NCBI RefSeq assembly: GCF_013185065.1
Contig: NZ_JAAVTO010000001.1
Span: forward strand, 51,607-115,606
Reading direction: 5' to 3'
Length of the DNA stretch: 64,000 bases
Origin: Adlercreutzia sp. ZJ473
GTDB taxonomy: Bacteria > Actinomycetota > Coriobacteriia > Coriobacteriales > Eggerthellaceae
Each line of letters starts with the position of its first letter. The first letter of the stretch is position 1. Under the pieces are notes generated by a model. That model was given only the letters and a program-made list of their open reading frames with translations, ran no database searches and was not told the DNA's origin. Of the stretch, positions 41,707 to 50,162 are shown one piece after another. The translations under genes were made by a program, and so were the position numbers.

Positions 41707-42120
41707 ATGGCGAAGAAGTCCAAGACACAGAGAGCGAAGGCATCCGCGGCTCGTCAGCAGCGCAAGGCTGCGCGTGAGCAGGAGGAGCTCAACCCGAGCG
41801 TCGAGACGACTCCGGCGGTCGAGGAGGCTCCCAAGAAGTCGCTCTTCAAGAAGACGAGCGACGACGCGGCTGCGAAAAGCCCTGAGCCCAAGGGCTCTGC
41901 CAAGAAGGCTGAGGAGAAGAAGCCCAAGAAGAAGCGCTTCAAGTTCCTCCGCGAGGTCCGCTCCGAGATGAAGCGCGTCACCTGGCCGACCCGCACCGAC
42001 GTCCTGCGTTGGTCGGGCGTCGTGGTCGTGGCCCTCCTGTTCTTCGGCGTGTTCGTCGCGTTGCTCGACAACGCCATCATCACGCCGCTTCTCGTCCTGG
42101 TCTCTGGCATTGGAGCTTAA
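41707..42120 (+). CDS. secE: Protein translocase subunit SecE
   Basis: A 137-residue SecE with a long Lys/Ala/Glu-rich cytoplasmic N-terminus (about 1-75), then the conserved [20 protein letters not shown] segment and one membrane helix. The actinobacterial-type extension makes it longer than minimal SecE. nusG begins 4 nt after the stop codon. Confidence 0.95.
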   Translation: MAKKSKTQRAKASAARQQRKAAREQEELNPSVETTPAVEEAPKKSLFKKTSDDAAAKSPEPKGSAKKAEEKKPKKKRFKFLREVRSEMKRVTWPTRTDVLRWSGVVVVALLFFGVFVALLDNAIITPLLVLVSGIGA

Positions 42121-42124
42121 CGTT

Positions 42125-42655
42125 ATGGCTAAGAAGTGGTACGTCCTGCATACCTATTCCGGGTATGAGAACAAGGTTAAGACGAACCTCGAGACCCGCA
42201 TTGAAACCATGGGCCTCGAAAACAACGTGTTCGGCATCGAGATCCCGACCGAAGTGGTCACGGAGATCAAGGAAGGCGGCCGCCGCGTCGAGAGCGAGAA
42301 GAAGGTGTTCCCGGGCTACGTCCTGGTGCGCATGGAGCTCGACGACCGCAGCTGGGCTGCCGTCCGCAACACGCCGGGCGTCACGGGATTCGTGGGGAGC
42401 CAAGGCAACCCCTCGCCGCTGACGCGCGACGAGTACAACAAGATCATGAAGCGCACGAGCCACGAGGCTCCGAAGAAGACCTCGTCGAGCCTTGAGGTGG
42501 GGCAGCCCGTCAAGGTGGTCTCCGGCCCGCTCGCCGAGTTCGACGGCGTGATCTCCGAGGTGTCCCCCGAAGCCGGCAAGGTTAAGGTTATGGTTTCGAT
42601 CTTCGGCCGCGAAACCCCGGTTGAGCTTTCGTTCGACCAGGTGGCCAAGATCTAA
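42125..42655 (+). CDS. nusG: Transcription termination/antitermination factor NusG
   Basis: RNA polymerase-associated factor. The ATG at 42125 ([20 protein letters not shown]) gives 176 residues; an in-frame TTG at 42110 is rejected because it overlaps secE. The NGN domain is followed by a KOW domain, [20 protein letters not shown]. It lies between secE and rplK as in most bacteria. Confidence 0.97.
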   Translation: MAKKWYVLHTYSGYENKVKTNLETRIETMGLENNVFGIEIPTEVVTEIKEGGRRVESEKKVFPGYVLVRMELDDRSWAAVRNTPGVTGFVGSQGNPSPLTRDEYNKIMKRTSHEAPKKTSSSLEVGQPVKVVSGPLAEFDGVISEVSPEAGKVKVMVSIFGRETPVELSFDQVAKI

Positions 42656-42766
42656 GTTTGAACACACTGAACGTCGCGTTCGTGCCCGCGTGGACCGGGG
42701 CTTCTCACGAGCGCGAGGTTTTTGTGATAGAGAGAGTATTCGACCACATCTGAAAGGTAGTGACAG

Positions 42767-43267
42767 ATGGCTGAGAAGAAGCAGACGGGCTTCGTCAAGT
42801 TGCAGATTCCCGCGGGTGCCGCGAACCCCGCACCGCCGGTCGGCCCGGCGCTCGGCGCCCAGGGCGTCAACATCATGCAGTTCTGCCAGGCGTTCAACGC
42901 CCAGACGCAGGACCAGTCCGGCACCATCATCCCCGTTGAGATCACGATCTACGAGGACAAGACCTTCACCTTCGTGTGCAAGACGCCCCCGGCGGCCGTG
43001 CTCATCAAGGAGAAGCTTGGCATCAAGAGCGGCGCGGGCATCCCGCAGCTGCAGACCGTCGGCACGCTGACCGAGGATCAGCTCCGCGAGATCGCCGAGA
43101 TCAAGATGCCCGACCTGAACGCCAACACCATCGAGGCCGCCATGGAGATCGTCGCCGGCACGGCCCGCTCCATGGGCGTGCGCATCGAGGGCCGCGAGAT
43201 GAAGAAGAAGTACGTTCCGTCTCGCAAGGTCGCCGCGATGCTGCAGGGCAAGACGATCGAGGAGTAG
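42767..43267 (+). CDS. rplK: 50S ribosomal protein L11 with C-terminal extension
   Basis: L11 forms the stalk base with 23S rRNA. The start [20 protein letters not shown] and the block [20 protein letters not shown] are typical. The product has 166 residues, about 25 more than the common 141. The extra part, [20 protein letters not shown] and after, follows the normal end near RSMGVRIEG. rplA follows after 133 nt, a longer gap than usual. Confidence 0.95.
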   Translation: MAEKKQTGFVKLQIPAGAANPAPPVGPALGAQGVNIMQFCQAFNAQTQDQSGTIIPVEITIYEDKTFTFVCKTPPAAVLIKEKLGIKSGAGIPQLQTVGTLTEDQLREIAEIKMPDLNANTIEAAMEIVAGTARSMGVRIEGREMKKKYVPSRKVAAMLQGKTIEE

Positions 43268-43320
43268 CCTGCCGCAGGCTCGCAGGCGGCACGGCCCCTG
43301 CGAGGCTTTGAGCGGCGTTC

Positions 43321-43336
43321 GCGAGCACGTGCTCGC
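43321..43336 (+). other. 16-bp palindrome between rplK and rplA
   Basis: GCGAGCACGTGCTCGC is a perfect palindrome 65 bp before rplA. Another short stem overlaps the rplK stop region. An L1-binding leader or RNA processing site is possible, but the resemblance to known L1 sites was not established. Confidence 0.4.
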
Positions 43337-43400
43337 ATGACACGTCAGTTGTAAGTGGAAGAGCTAGAAGCGCTCGCCATTACCACGAAAGGATCAGAGC

Positions 43401-44111
43401 ATGACCAAGAAGTCCAAGAAGTACCTCGCTGCGATGGAGCAGATCCCCGAGCAGCCCGTTTCCCCGCTCGCCGCGATGAAGCTCGTCAAGGAGATCGCGA
43501 CCGCGAACTTCGACGAGACCGTCGAGGGCCACTTCCGCCTCGGCATCGACACCCGCCAGGCTGACCAGCAGCTGCGCGGCACCGTGAGCCTCCCGAACGG
43601 CTCCGGCAAGACCGTGCGCGTCGCCGTGTTCGCCGAGGGCGAGGCTGCGCGTGCCGCCGAGGAGGCGGGCGCTGACATCGTCGGCACCGAGGAGCTCGTC
43701 GCCCAGGTGCAGGCCGGCGAGTTCAACTTCGACGCCGCCGTGGCCACGCCCGACCAGATGGGCAAGGTCGGCCGCCTCGGCAAGATCCTCGGCCCCCGCG
43801 GCCTCATGCCGAATCCCAAGCTCGGCACGGTGACCAACGACGTCGCCAAGGCCATCAAGGAGCTCAAGGGCGGCCGCGTGGAGTACCGCGCCGACCGCTA
43901 CGGCATCGCGCACGTGACGCTCGGCAAGGTGAGCTTCACGGCCGAGCAGCTCGCCGAGAACTACGGCGCCGTGTTCGACGAGATCCTGCGCATGAAGCCG
44001 GCTGCCGCCAAGGGTCGCTACGTGAAGTCCGTCACGGTTGCCTCCACCATGAGCCCGGGCGTGCCCGTTGACTCCGCGGTGACCCGCAACTACCTCGAGG
44101 CTGCTGAGTAG
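43401..44111 (+). CDS. rplA: 50S ribosomal protein L1
   Basis: L1 forms the mobile L1 stalk. The 236-residue product has the signature [18 protein letters not shown] (about 131-148) and the [11 protein letters not shown] block. A GAAAGGA site precedes the ATG. A strong terminator follows, so rplJ and rplL are not downstream as they are in many genomes. Confidence 0.97.
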   Translation: MTKKSKKYLAAMEQIPEQPVSPLAAMKLVKEIATANFDETVEGHFRLGIDTRQADQQLRGTVSLPNGSGKTVRVAVFAEGEAARAAEEAGADIVGTEELVAQVQAGEFNFDAAVATPDQMGKVGRLGKILGPRGLMPNPKLGTVTNDVAKAIKELKGGRVEYRADRYGIAHVTLGKVSFTAEQLAENYGAVFDEILRMKPAAAKGRYVKSVTVASTMSPGVPVDSAVTRNYLEAAE

Positions 44112-44134
44112 CAGATACTCTCTCATCATCTGAA

Positions 44135-44162
44135 GGCCGCTCCTTGTGGGGCGGCCTTTTTT
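44135..44162 (+). terminator. Intrinsic terminator after rplA
   Basis: GGCCGCTCC (44135-44143) and GGGGCGGCC (44148-44156) form a 9-bp stem with loop TTGT, followed by six T. Confidence 0.95.
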
Positions 44163-44221
44163 GCGTTTGGGCGAGGGTCGGATGTGCGCGGGGCGCGGAG
44201 GTATTTCGCCAGATGATCAGG

Positions 44222-44227
44222 TATAAT
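44222..44227 (+). promoter_or_regulatory. -10 element for map
   Basis: TATAAT lies 34 bp before the map start. A GAAGGG ribosome site lies between them. The -35 box is not clear. Confidence 0.5.
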
Positions 44228-44261
44228 GGGTCGGCGTGAAAGTCGATGGGAAGGGTTAGGC

Positions 44262-45035
44262 ATGGGCGTTGTCATAAAGAGCGCGTCGGAGATCGAGGCG
44301 ATGAGGGAGGCGGGCCGCGTGTCCGCCAAGGTGCTGCGCGAGGTGGGCAAGATGGTGCGCCCGGGCGTCACCACGCTCGAGCTCGACGAGTTCGCCGAGG
44401 CGCTCATCCGCCTCGAGGGCGGCGTCCCGGCGTTCAAGGGCTACGGCGGCTTCCCCGGCTCCATCTGCGCGTCGGTGAACGAGCAGATCGTGCACGGCAT
44501 CCCGTCGGCGAAGGTGGTGCTCAGGGAAGGCGACATCATCTCCATCGACACGGGCGCCGTGGTCGACGGCTGGGTGGGCGACAACGCCTGGACGTTTGCC
44601 GTGGGGAAGGTCTCGCCCGAGAAGGCGCGCCTGCTCGAGGTGACGGAGAAGTGCATGTGGGCCGGCGTGGAGGCCGCGCGGCCGGGCAACCGCCTCGGCG
44701 ACATCGGACATGCGGTGCAGGCGGTGGCCGAGGCGGCGGGATACGGCGTGGTGCGCGAGTACGTGGGGCACGGCGTCGGGCGTGTCATGCACGAGGAGCC
44801 CAACGTCCCCAACTACGGGTTCCGCCACACGGGCATGCGCCTCCAGCCCGGCATGGTGATCGCCATCGAGCCGATGATCAACATGGGCACGCACAAGACG
44901 CGCGCGATGCCCGACGGCTGGCTCGTGTGCACGCGTGACGGGAAGCCCTCGGCGCACTTCGAGAAGACGGTCGCCATCACCGAGGACGGCCCCGTGGTGC
45001 TCACCACCGAGGAGGGTCACCGCCGCCCCGTGTGA
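44262..45035 (+). CDS. map: Methionine aminopeptidase, type I
   Basis: Removes N-terminal Met from nascent proteins. The ATG at 44262 (MGVVIKSASEIEAMREAGRV) gives 257 residues. Metal-site segments are SIDTGAVVDGWVGDNAWTF, YVGHGVGRVMHEEPNVPNYG and AIEPMIN. A longer frame to 44226 is rejected since it starts inside the -10 box. It is not linked to adk or infA here. Confidence 0.95.
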   Translation: MGVVIKSASEIEAMREAGRVSAKVLREVGKMVRPGVTTLELDEFAEALIRLEGGVPAFKGYGGFPGSICASVNEQIVHGIPSAKVVLREGDIISIDTGAVVDGWVGDNAWTFAVGKVSPEKARLLEVTEKCMWAGVEAARPGNRLGDIGHAVQAVAEAAGYGVVREYVGHGVGRVMHEEPNVPNYGFRHTGMRLQPGMVIAIEPMINMGTHKTRAMPDGWLVCTRDGKPSAHFEKTVAITEDGPVVLTTEEGHRRPV

Positions 45036-45057
45036 CGCTCTGCGCCAGGAGCGTCAC
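45032..45057 (+). terminator. Hairpin overlapping the map stop codon
   Basis: GTGACGCTC (45032-45040) pairs with GAGCGTCAC (45049-45057). The TGA stop codon (45033-45035) is inside the 5' arm. No T tract follows, so it is a partial terminator or stability element. Confidence 0.5.
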
Positions 45058-45073
45058 CTCGCACGCAACGCTC

Positions 45074-45203
45074 CCCGTGTCATCCTGAGCGAGCGAAGCG
45101 AGCCGAAGGACCTGGCCCCGAGCATGGCGTGCCCACACGCGTAACCCGTTCGCGACCAGATCCTTCGACTACGCGCTTCGCGCTCCGCTCGGGATGACAC
45201 GGG
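45074..45203. repeat. Large palindromic repeat (GTCATCCTGAGC type)
   Basis: Arms CCCGTGTCATCC (45074-45085) and GGATGACACGGG (45192-45203) continue inwards as GAGCGAGCGAAGCGAG...GAAGGA and TCCTTCG...GCTTCGCGCTCCGCTC. Similar GTCATCCTGAGCG...GAAGGAT palindromes are widespread in many unrelated bacterial genomes. No transposase is present. Confidence 0.8.
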
Positions 45204-45285
45204 AGGCATGCCGCCAGAGGCTTTGCGCTTGCGTTCGCCCAGGCCGGGGATACGGCCGCGGCCTGGGCGAACGCCCTGCGCGGCG

Positions 45286-47226
45286 CTATCGCCGCAGCTT
45301 GCGCGCGATCTTGCCGGTGATGCTGGTGACGAACTGCGCCTCGGGGAGCTGCAGCTTCACGGCGGGCCCGAAGGTCACGACGAGGCTCACGAGCCCCGCG
45401 ACTACGATGTAGGCGAACGCCTGGACGATCGACCCGTCGAGCGGCGCGACGAAGCCCTCGAGCAGCGCGAGCACACCTGCGCCCGCCGCCGCGCCCACGA
45501 GCCCCAGCCCGAGCGCGCGCACGCACGAAAGCGCGATGGAGCCGAGCCCCATGGCGCCGTAGAGGCGGCGCAGGTAGGCGAACAGCAGCACGTCGCCGAC
45601 GAGGTAGGCGACGATGGTTCCCCCGGCGATGCACTCGATCGACAGCGGCATCCCGCTCTCAACCCCCCACGCGGACGCCATCACGACGCCCACCTGCAGC
45701 GCTGAGGCGATGAACGTGACCACGGAGAACGCCGTCATCCTCCGGATGCTCGAGAACACCATCTGGAGGTAGGTGTTCACGCCGTAGAACGGCAGCGCCG
45801 CCGCCATGACGGCCAAATACGCCGCGATCTGCGTGATGCTGTCGGAGGTGAACGCGCCCATGTGGTAAAGCGTCACGAGCGGCACCGAGAACACCACGAG
45901 GTAGAGCGCGAACGGGATCATGAGGAAGAAGATCTGGCTCGAGCCGCTCGTGATGCCGCGGATCACGCCGCGCGTGTTGCCGTCGGCCTGCATGTCGGAC
46001 AGCTCCGTGAACATGGTGGTCGCCACGGGGATGGCCAGAAACGAGTAGGGGAACGTGAACCACAGGCGCGAGTACGCGATCACCGACGGGCCGTTGTCGG
46101 CGAAGCAGTACGAGGCGGCGTTGGTGACTGACACCGTGACGAACGAGCACACCGTGACGAACAGCGCGGGCACGCCGAGGCTCACCGTCTCGCGCAGCGC
46201 CGGGTCGCGCAGGTTGATGCGCGGGCGCAGGCGGATGCCGTTCTTCTTGAGGGCGGGGATCTGGATGGCCATCTGCACGAACACGCCGAGCGGGTTCCCG
46301 ATGGCGATCACGTAGAACGCGAGCTCGGGGTTCTTCGGCGCGACGAACGCGTACATGACGAACGTGGCGATCACGATGACGTTGTTGAACACCGGCGCGA
46401 TGGCGCCCCACAGGTAGTCGCGGTTGGCGTTGAGCAGGCCCGACACGATGGACGACGCCCCGTAGAACACCACTTGGATAGCGAAGAACCGAAAGAGGAA
46501 CACCGACAGGTCCATCTCGTCCTGGTTCGAGTAGAACGTCTGGGTGTAGATCACCTGCGCGGGGAAGAGCATGCACAGAAGCGAGACGGCGCCGAGCCCC
46601 ACCACCACGATAGTGAGCAGGTTGGAGGCGTACTCCTCGCTGGGCCCTCGCCCGAGCTTCTTCTTGACCGAGAGGTACACGGGCAGGAACGCCGTGGCGA
46701 GCATGCCGCCCATCACCAGCTCGTAGAGCATGTTGGGCAGGTTGTTCGCCACCTGGTAGGAGCTTGAGACGAACGTGGCGCCGAGCGCGAAGGCCATGGC
46801 CCACGTGCGGGCGAAGCCGGTGATGCGCGAGATGATGGTGCAGATGCTGATGAGAGCCGCCGACGTGCCGACCTCGGGCGCGGCGGGCTCGGGGTCGCGG
46901 TCGCGCGTCGTCTCGGCGGCGGCTTCAGCTTGCGCGGCGCGCTGTCGCGCGGGCTTTGGCCGAGGCGCGTGCGCGGGCTCGGGCTCACCCGGCGCAGCGA
47001 CCTCCTGCGTGCGGTCGACGCCCGCATGGCTGCCGATGACGGGAATGAGGCCCGTCTGCCCGGCCGGGGTGCTTCGCATGGGATCGCGGTCAGCGCCGGC
47101 GTGGCGGCCGCGCGTGCGCGGCGCCTCGGCGGATGAGGGCGCGTGCGCGGGGCTGGACGCGGGGGCATCCTCGATGCGCGCGTGCCGACCGCGCGTATGT
47201 TGAGCTCGGCTGAGCTTTTCGGACAT
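45286..47226 (-). CDS. murJ: Lipid II flippase MurJ with disordered N-terminal extension
   Basis: Moves lipid II across the cytoplasmic membrane for cell wall synthesis. The 646-residue product starts MSEKLSRAQHTRGRHARIED; a start at 47247 is possible but lacks a ribosome site. Residues 1-110 are Pro/Ala/Arg-rich with two TRGRHA copies. About 14 membrane segments follow from the SICTIISRITGFARTWAMAF segment typical of MviN. It is divergent from nadK. Confidence 0.92.
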   Translation of the reverse strand: MSEKLSRAQHTRGRHARIEDAPASSPAHAPSSAEAPRTRGRHAGADRDPMRSTPAGQTGLIPVIGSHAGVDRTQEVAAPGEPEPAHAPRPKPARQRAAQAEAAAETTRDRDPEPAAPEVGTSAALISICTIISRITGFARTWAMAFALGATFVSSSYQVANNLPNMLYELVMGGMLATAFLPVYLSVKKKLGRGPSEEYASNLLTIVVVGLGAVSLLCMLFPAQVIYTQTFYSNQDEMDLSVFLFRFFAIQVVFYGASSIVSGLLNANRDYLWGAIAPVFNNVIVIATFVMYAFVAPKNPELAFYVIAIGNPLGVFVQMAIQIPALKKNGIRLRPRINLRDPALRETVSLGVPALFVTVCSFVTVSVTNAASYCFADNGPSVIAYSRLWFTFPYSFLAIPVATTMFTELSDMQADGNTRGVIRGITSGSSQIFFLMIPFALYLVVFSVPLVTLYHMGAFTSDSITQIAAYLAVMAAALPFYGVNTYLQMVFSSIRRMTAFSVVTFIASALQVGVVMASAWGVESGMPLSIECIAGGTIVAYLVGDVLLFAYLRRLYGAMGLGSIALSCVRALGLGLVGAAAGAGVLALLEGFVAPLDGSIVQAFAYIVVAGLVSLVVTFGPAVKLQLPEAQFVTSITGKIARKLRR

Positions 47227-47251
47227 GAGATCGGCCTTCGTGCGCATCGGA

Positions 47252-47257
47252 TATAAT
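47252..47257 (+). promoter_or_regulatory. -10 element for nadK
   Basis: TATAAT lies 38 bp before the nadK ATG, which has a GAGGAAG site. No clear -35 box. Confidence 0.45.
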
Positions 47258-47295
47258 GGTCAGTCAATCATAGCAAAACGAGGAAGCTGGCCCGC

Positions 47296-48258
47296 ATGCA
47301 CGCACTTATCGTACGCAATAACTCCAATCCGCAGGCGACGGACGCGTCGCTTCTGCTCGCCGCTTACTTCTCGGCGCAGGGGATCGGCTTCACGACGCTC
47401 GGATCAGGGCAGATCAGCGGCGACGCGGGCAACCGCGAGGCCGCCCGCTCGCTGCCGGGGCGCGTCGACCTCGCCGTGGTGCTCGGCGGCGACGGCACCA
47501 TCCTGCACACCGCGCGCCTGCTCGCGGGAACGCAGACGCCCATCCTGGGGATCAACTTCGGGCATCTGGGCTTTCTGGCGAACGCGTGCGAGGAGGGCGT
47601 GGTCGCCATGGTGTCGCGCGCGCTGGCGGGCGAGCTCAAGGTCGAGCGGAGGGCGAACCTGCGCATCGACGTGGTCTGCGAGGGCGAGCGCGACCCGTTC
47701 GACGACGAAGGGGATGCCGAGTGCGGCGAAGACGCCGGGGGCGCCCCCTCCGCCTCTGCGTGGGGCGACGAGGACGTGGGGGAGGGCGGCGAAGGCGGCT
47801 TGTCCGCGCCGCGCACGTTCTTCGCGCTCAACGAGGTGGCCATCACGCGCGGCGCCATGGGGCGCATCATCGACTTCACGCTCGACATCTCCGACAACCG
47901 CATCGCGCACATGCGCGGCGACGGCATGGTGGTGGCGACGGCCACGGGCTCGACGGCCTACGCGCTCTCCGCAGGCGGGCCGCTCGTGGCGCCGGGGTTC
48001 ACGGGCCTCGTCACCGTGCCGCTCGCGCCGCACTCGCTGCGCTCGCGCGCGATCCTCACGAGCGACAACGACGTGGTGTGCGTGACGCTTGAGGGCAAGG
48101 ACGCCGACCGCGAGGCCACGCTGTTCGTCGACGGCGACATGCTCGCGTTCGACCAGCCCGTGAAGCGCGTCTACGCCCGCCGCGGCGAGGAGCCCACCGT
48201 GCTTCTGCGCTCGGCCGCCGAGAACTTCTACACCTACGCCGCCGAAGTGTTCTTCTAA
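47296..48258 (+). CDS. nadK: NAD kinase with acidic insertion
   Basis: Phosphorylates NAD to NADP. The 320-residue product has the catalytic GGDGT (64-68), NFGHLGFLA and NE (179-180), and the DGMVVATATGSTAYALSAGG segment. A Gly/Asp/Glu-rich insertion of about 45 residues occupies roughly 129-172 between core strands, where most NAD kinases have a short loop. Repeat copy C begins at its stop codon. Confidence 0.95.
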   Translation: MHALIVRNNSNPQATDASLLLAAYFSAQGIGFTTLGSGQISGDAGNREAARSLPGRVDLAVVLGGDGTILHTARLLAGTQTPILGINFGHLGFLANACEEGVVAMVSRALAGELKVERRANLRIDVVCEGERDPFDDEGDAECGEDAGGAPSASAWGDEDVGEGGEGGLSAPRTFFALNEVAITRGAMGRIIDFTLDISDNRIAHMRGDGMVVATATGSTAYALSAGGPLVAPGFTGLVTVPLAPHSLRSRAILTSDNDVVCVTLEGKDADREATLFVDGDMLAFDQPVKRVYARRGEEPTVLLRSAAENFYTYAAEVFF

Positions 48259-48415
48259 GCAGTTCCGCCCGTCCTGGCGGAACGGGCGGAACTGCTCGAC
48301 GCTGCGGCTTCTTGCGGCACCTAACCTAGCCCCTTGTGCAGGGCTCGGCGTGGGCGGAGCCCACTTGGCCCTGCGGCGGGGCTATCTCAGGCACCGCAAG
48401 AACCCTCGCTGACTT
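48258..48415 (+). repeat. Post-stop structured repeat unit, copy C
   Basis: The hairpin AGCAGTTCCGCCCG (48258-48271)/CGGGCGGAACTGCT (48283-48296) has a 14-bp perfect stem and starts at the last base of the nadK stop. The core is 48297-48415, with TTCTTGCGG/CCGCAAGAA, TAGCCCC/GGGGCTA, GCAGGGC/GCCCTGC and GTGGGC/GCCCAC. GCAGGGC with GCCCTGC replaces TTGGGGC with GCCCCAA of copies A and B, which keeps pairing. Confidence 0.88.
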
Positions 48416-48450
48416 TACGAACGACGAGTGAGGCTTTCCGGGTAGCCCCC

Positions 48451-49932
48451 CTATTTATGGTAGTAGCGGTGCTGCTCGTACTTCGGCTCGCAGCAGACGT
48501 TGATCCCGAGCGTGCGGTAGAGCTTCTCGTCGGTCGACGAGATGATCACGCTGAAGTAGGCGTCGCAGCCGCGCAGCTTGTCCACGTTCTCCATGAGGCG
48601 CTCGGCCATGGGGTTGGTGACCGAGCTGATCGAGAGCGCCAGCAGCGTCTCGTCGGAGTGCAGGCGCGGGTTCTGGCTCTTCAGGTGCTCGGTCTTGAGG
48701 TGGCAGATGGGCTCGAGCACGTCGTCGGAGATCACGTAGAGCTCGTCGTCGACGCCGGAGACGCCCTTGAGCGCGTTCATCAGCAGCGCCGAGGCCGCGC
48801 CGAGCAGGTTTCCCGTCTTGCCGGTGACCACCGTGCCGTCCGGCAGCTCCATCGCGCCCGCCGGGCCGCCCGTCATCTCCTCCTTCAGCAGCGCCGCCGA
48901 GCGCGCCGGCGAGAGGTTCGCGTTGATGCCCGCCTGGTTCATGAGCATCTCGAGCTTCTCCACCTCCTCGGTGCCCGTGCCCGTGCGCTTGGCCTTCACG
49001 GCGGTCTGGAAGTAGCGGCGCACGATCTCCATGTTCGCCGCCGCGCGCACCGCGTCGTCGTCGACGATGGCCATGCCGGCCATGTTCACGCCCATGTCGG
49101 TGGGGGACTGGTACGGGCTCTCGCCGAGGATGCGCTCCATCATGGCCTTGAGCACGGGGAAGATCTCCACGTCGCGGTTGTAGTTGACGGTGGTCTTCCC
49201 GTAGGCCTCCAGGTGGAACGGGTCGATGATGTTCGCGTCGGCCAGATCGGCCGTGGCGGCCTCGTACGCGATGTTCACGGGGTGCTTGAGCGGCAGGTTC
49301 CAGATGGGGAACGTCTCGTACTTGGCGTAGCCCGCCACGACGCCGCGCTTGTTCTCATGGTAGAGCTGCGAGAGGCACGTGGCCATCTTGCCCGAGCCGG
49401 GGCCGGGCGCGGTCACCACCACGAGCGGGCGCGAGGTCTCCACGAAGTCGTTCCGGCCGAAGCCGTCCTCGCTCACGATGTGGTCGATGTCGTAGGGGTA
49501 GCCCGTGATGGGGTAGTGCAGATAGCTCGTGATGCCCATGGACGTGAGGCGCTTGCGGAACGCGTCGGCGGCGGGCTGGTTGGCGTAGTGCGTGATGACC
49601 ACGCTGCCCACCATGAAGCCCATGGAGCGGAAGATGTCCATGAGGCGCAGCACGTCGTCGTCGTAGGTGATGCCCAGGTCACCGCGCACCTTCGCCTTCT
49701 CGATGTGGTTGGCGTTGACGGCGATCACGATCTCCACGTCGTCGATGAGGCTTCTGAGCATGCGGATCTTGGAGTCGGGCTCGAAGCCGGGCAGCACGCG
49801 GGAGGCGTGGTAGTCGTCGAAGAGCTTCCCGCCGAACTCGAGGTAGAGCTTCCCGCCGAACTGGTTGATGCGCTCGCGAATGTGCTCTGCCTGCAGGGTG
49901 ATGTACTTGTCGTTGTCGAAGCCGCGCTGCAT
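48451..49932 (-). CDS. DUF1846 family protein
   Basis: A conserved protein of unknown function, 493 residues, normal for the family. It starts MQRGFDNDKYITLQAEHIRE and contains TAPGPGSGKMATCLSQLYHE (about 173-192), which resembles a nucleotide-binding loop. No membrane segment or signal is present, so it should be cytoplasmic. It is convergent with nadK, with repeat copy C between them. I do not assign a reaction. Confidence 0.88.
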   Translation of the reverse strand: MQRGFDNDKYITLQAEHIRERINQFGGKLYLEFGGKLFDDYHASRVLPGFEPDSKIRMLRSLIDDVEIVIAVNANHIEKAKVRGDLGITYDDDVLRLMDIFRSMGFMVGSVVITHYANQPAADAFRKRLTSMGITSYLHYPITGYPYDIDHIVSEDGFGRNDFVETSRPLVVVTAPGPGSGKMATCLSQLYHENKRGVVAGYAKYETFPIWNLPLKHPVNIAYEAATADLADANIIDPFHLEAYGKTTVNYNRDVEIFPVLKAMMERILGESPYQSPTDMGVNMAGMAIVDDDAVRAAANMEIVRRYFQTAVKAKRTGTGTEEVEKLEMLMNQAGINANLSPARSAALLKEEMTGGPAGAMELPDGTVVTGKTGNLLGAASALLMNALKGVSGVDDELYVISDDVLEPICHLKTEHLKSQNPRLHSDETLLALSISSVTNPMAERLMENVDKLRGCDAYFSVIISSTDEKLYRTLGINVCCEPKYEQHRYYHK

Positions 49933-50081
49933 GTGTGGGCCTGCCCCTTCTCGTCGTGCTTGTCAGTGGAGGCGTACGCACGAATAGCGCGTACCAACGT
50001 ATTATAGCGAAGGCGGCCGCGCTTTCGTTTCGCCTTTGTAAAAAGCAGGAGGCGCGCGGGGAGCGCGGGCGGGGCGGCTCG

Positions 50082-50141
50082 TAGAATAGAAAGGCGTTTG
50101 CAGGGCGTCTCATGACGGCGCCGTGCGGCGCTTTTTCTTTT
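50082..50141 (+). promoter_or_regulatory. pyrG promoter and candidate transcription attenuator
   Basis: TAGAAT (50082-50087) is a -10 box for a leader of about 70 nt. GCGCC (50118-50122) and GGCGC (50127-50131) form a hairpin followed by TTTTTCTTTTT, ending only about 10 nt before the ribosome site. An intrinsic terminator in this place implies control by premature termination. Confidence 0.55.
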
Positions 50142-50162
50142 TCAGGCGGGAAGGAGAGCATC

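Noticed and set aside
47226..47247. Upstream ATG as the murJ start
   Set aside because: No ribosome site precedes it. The ATG at 47226 has GAAGG at a suitable distance.
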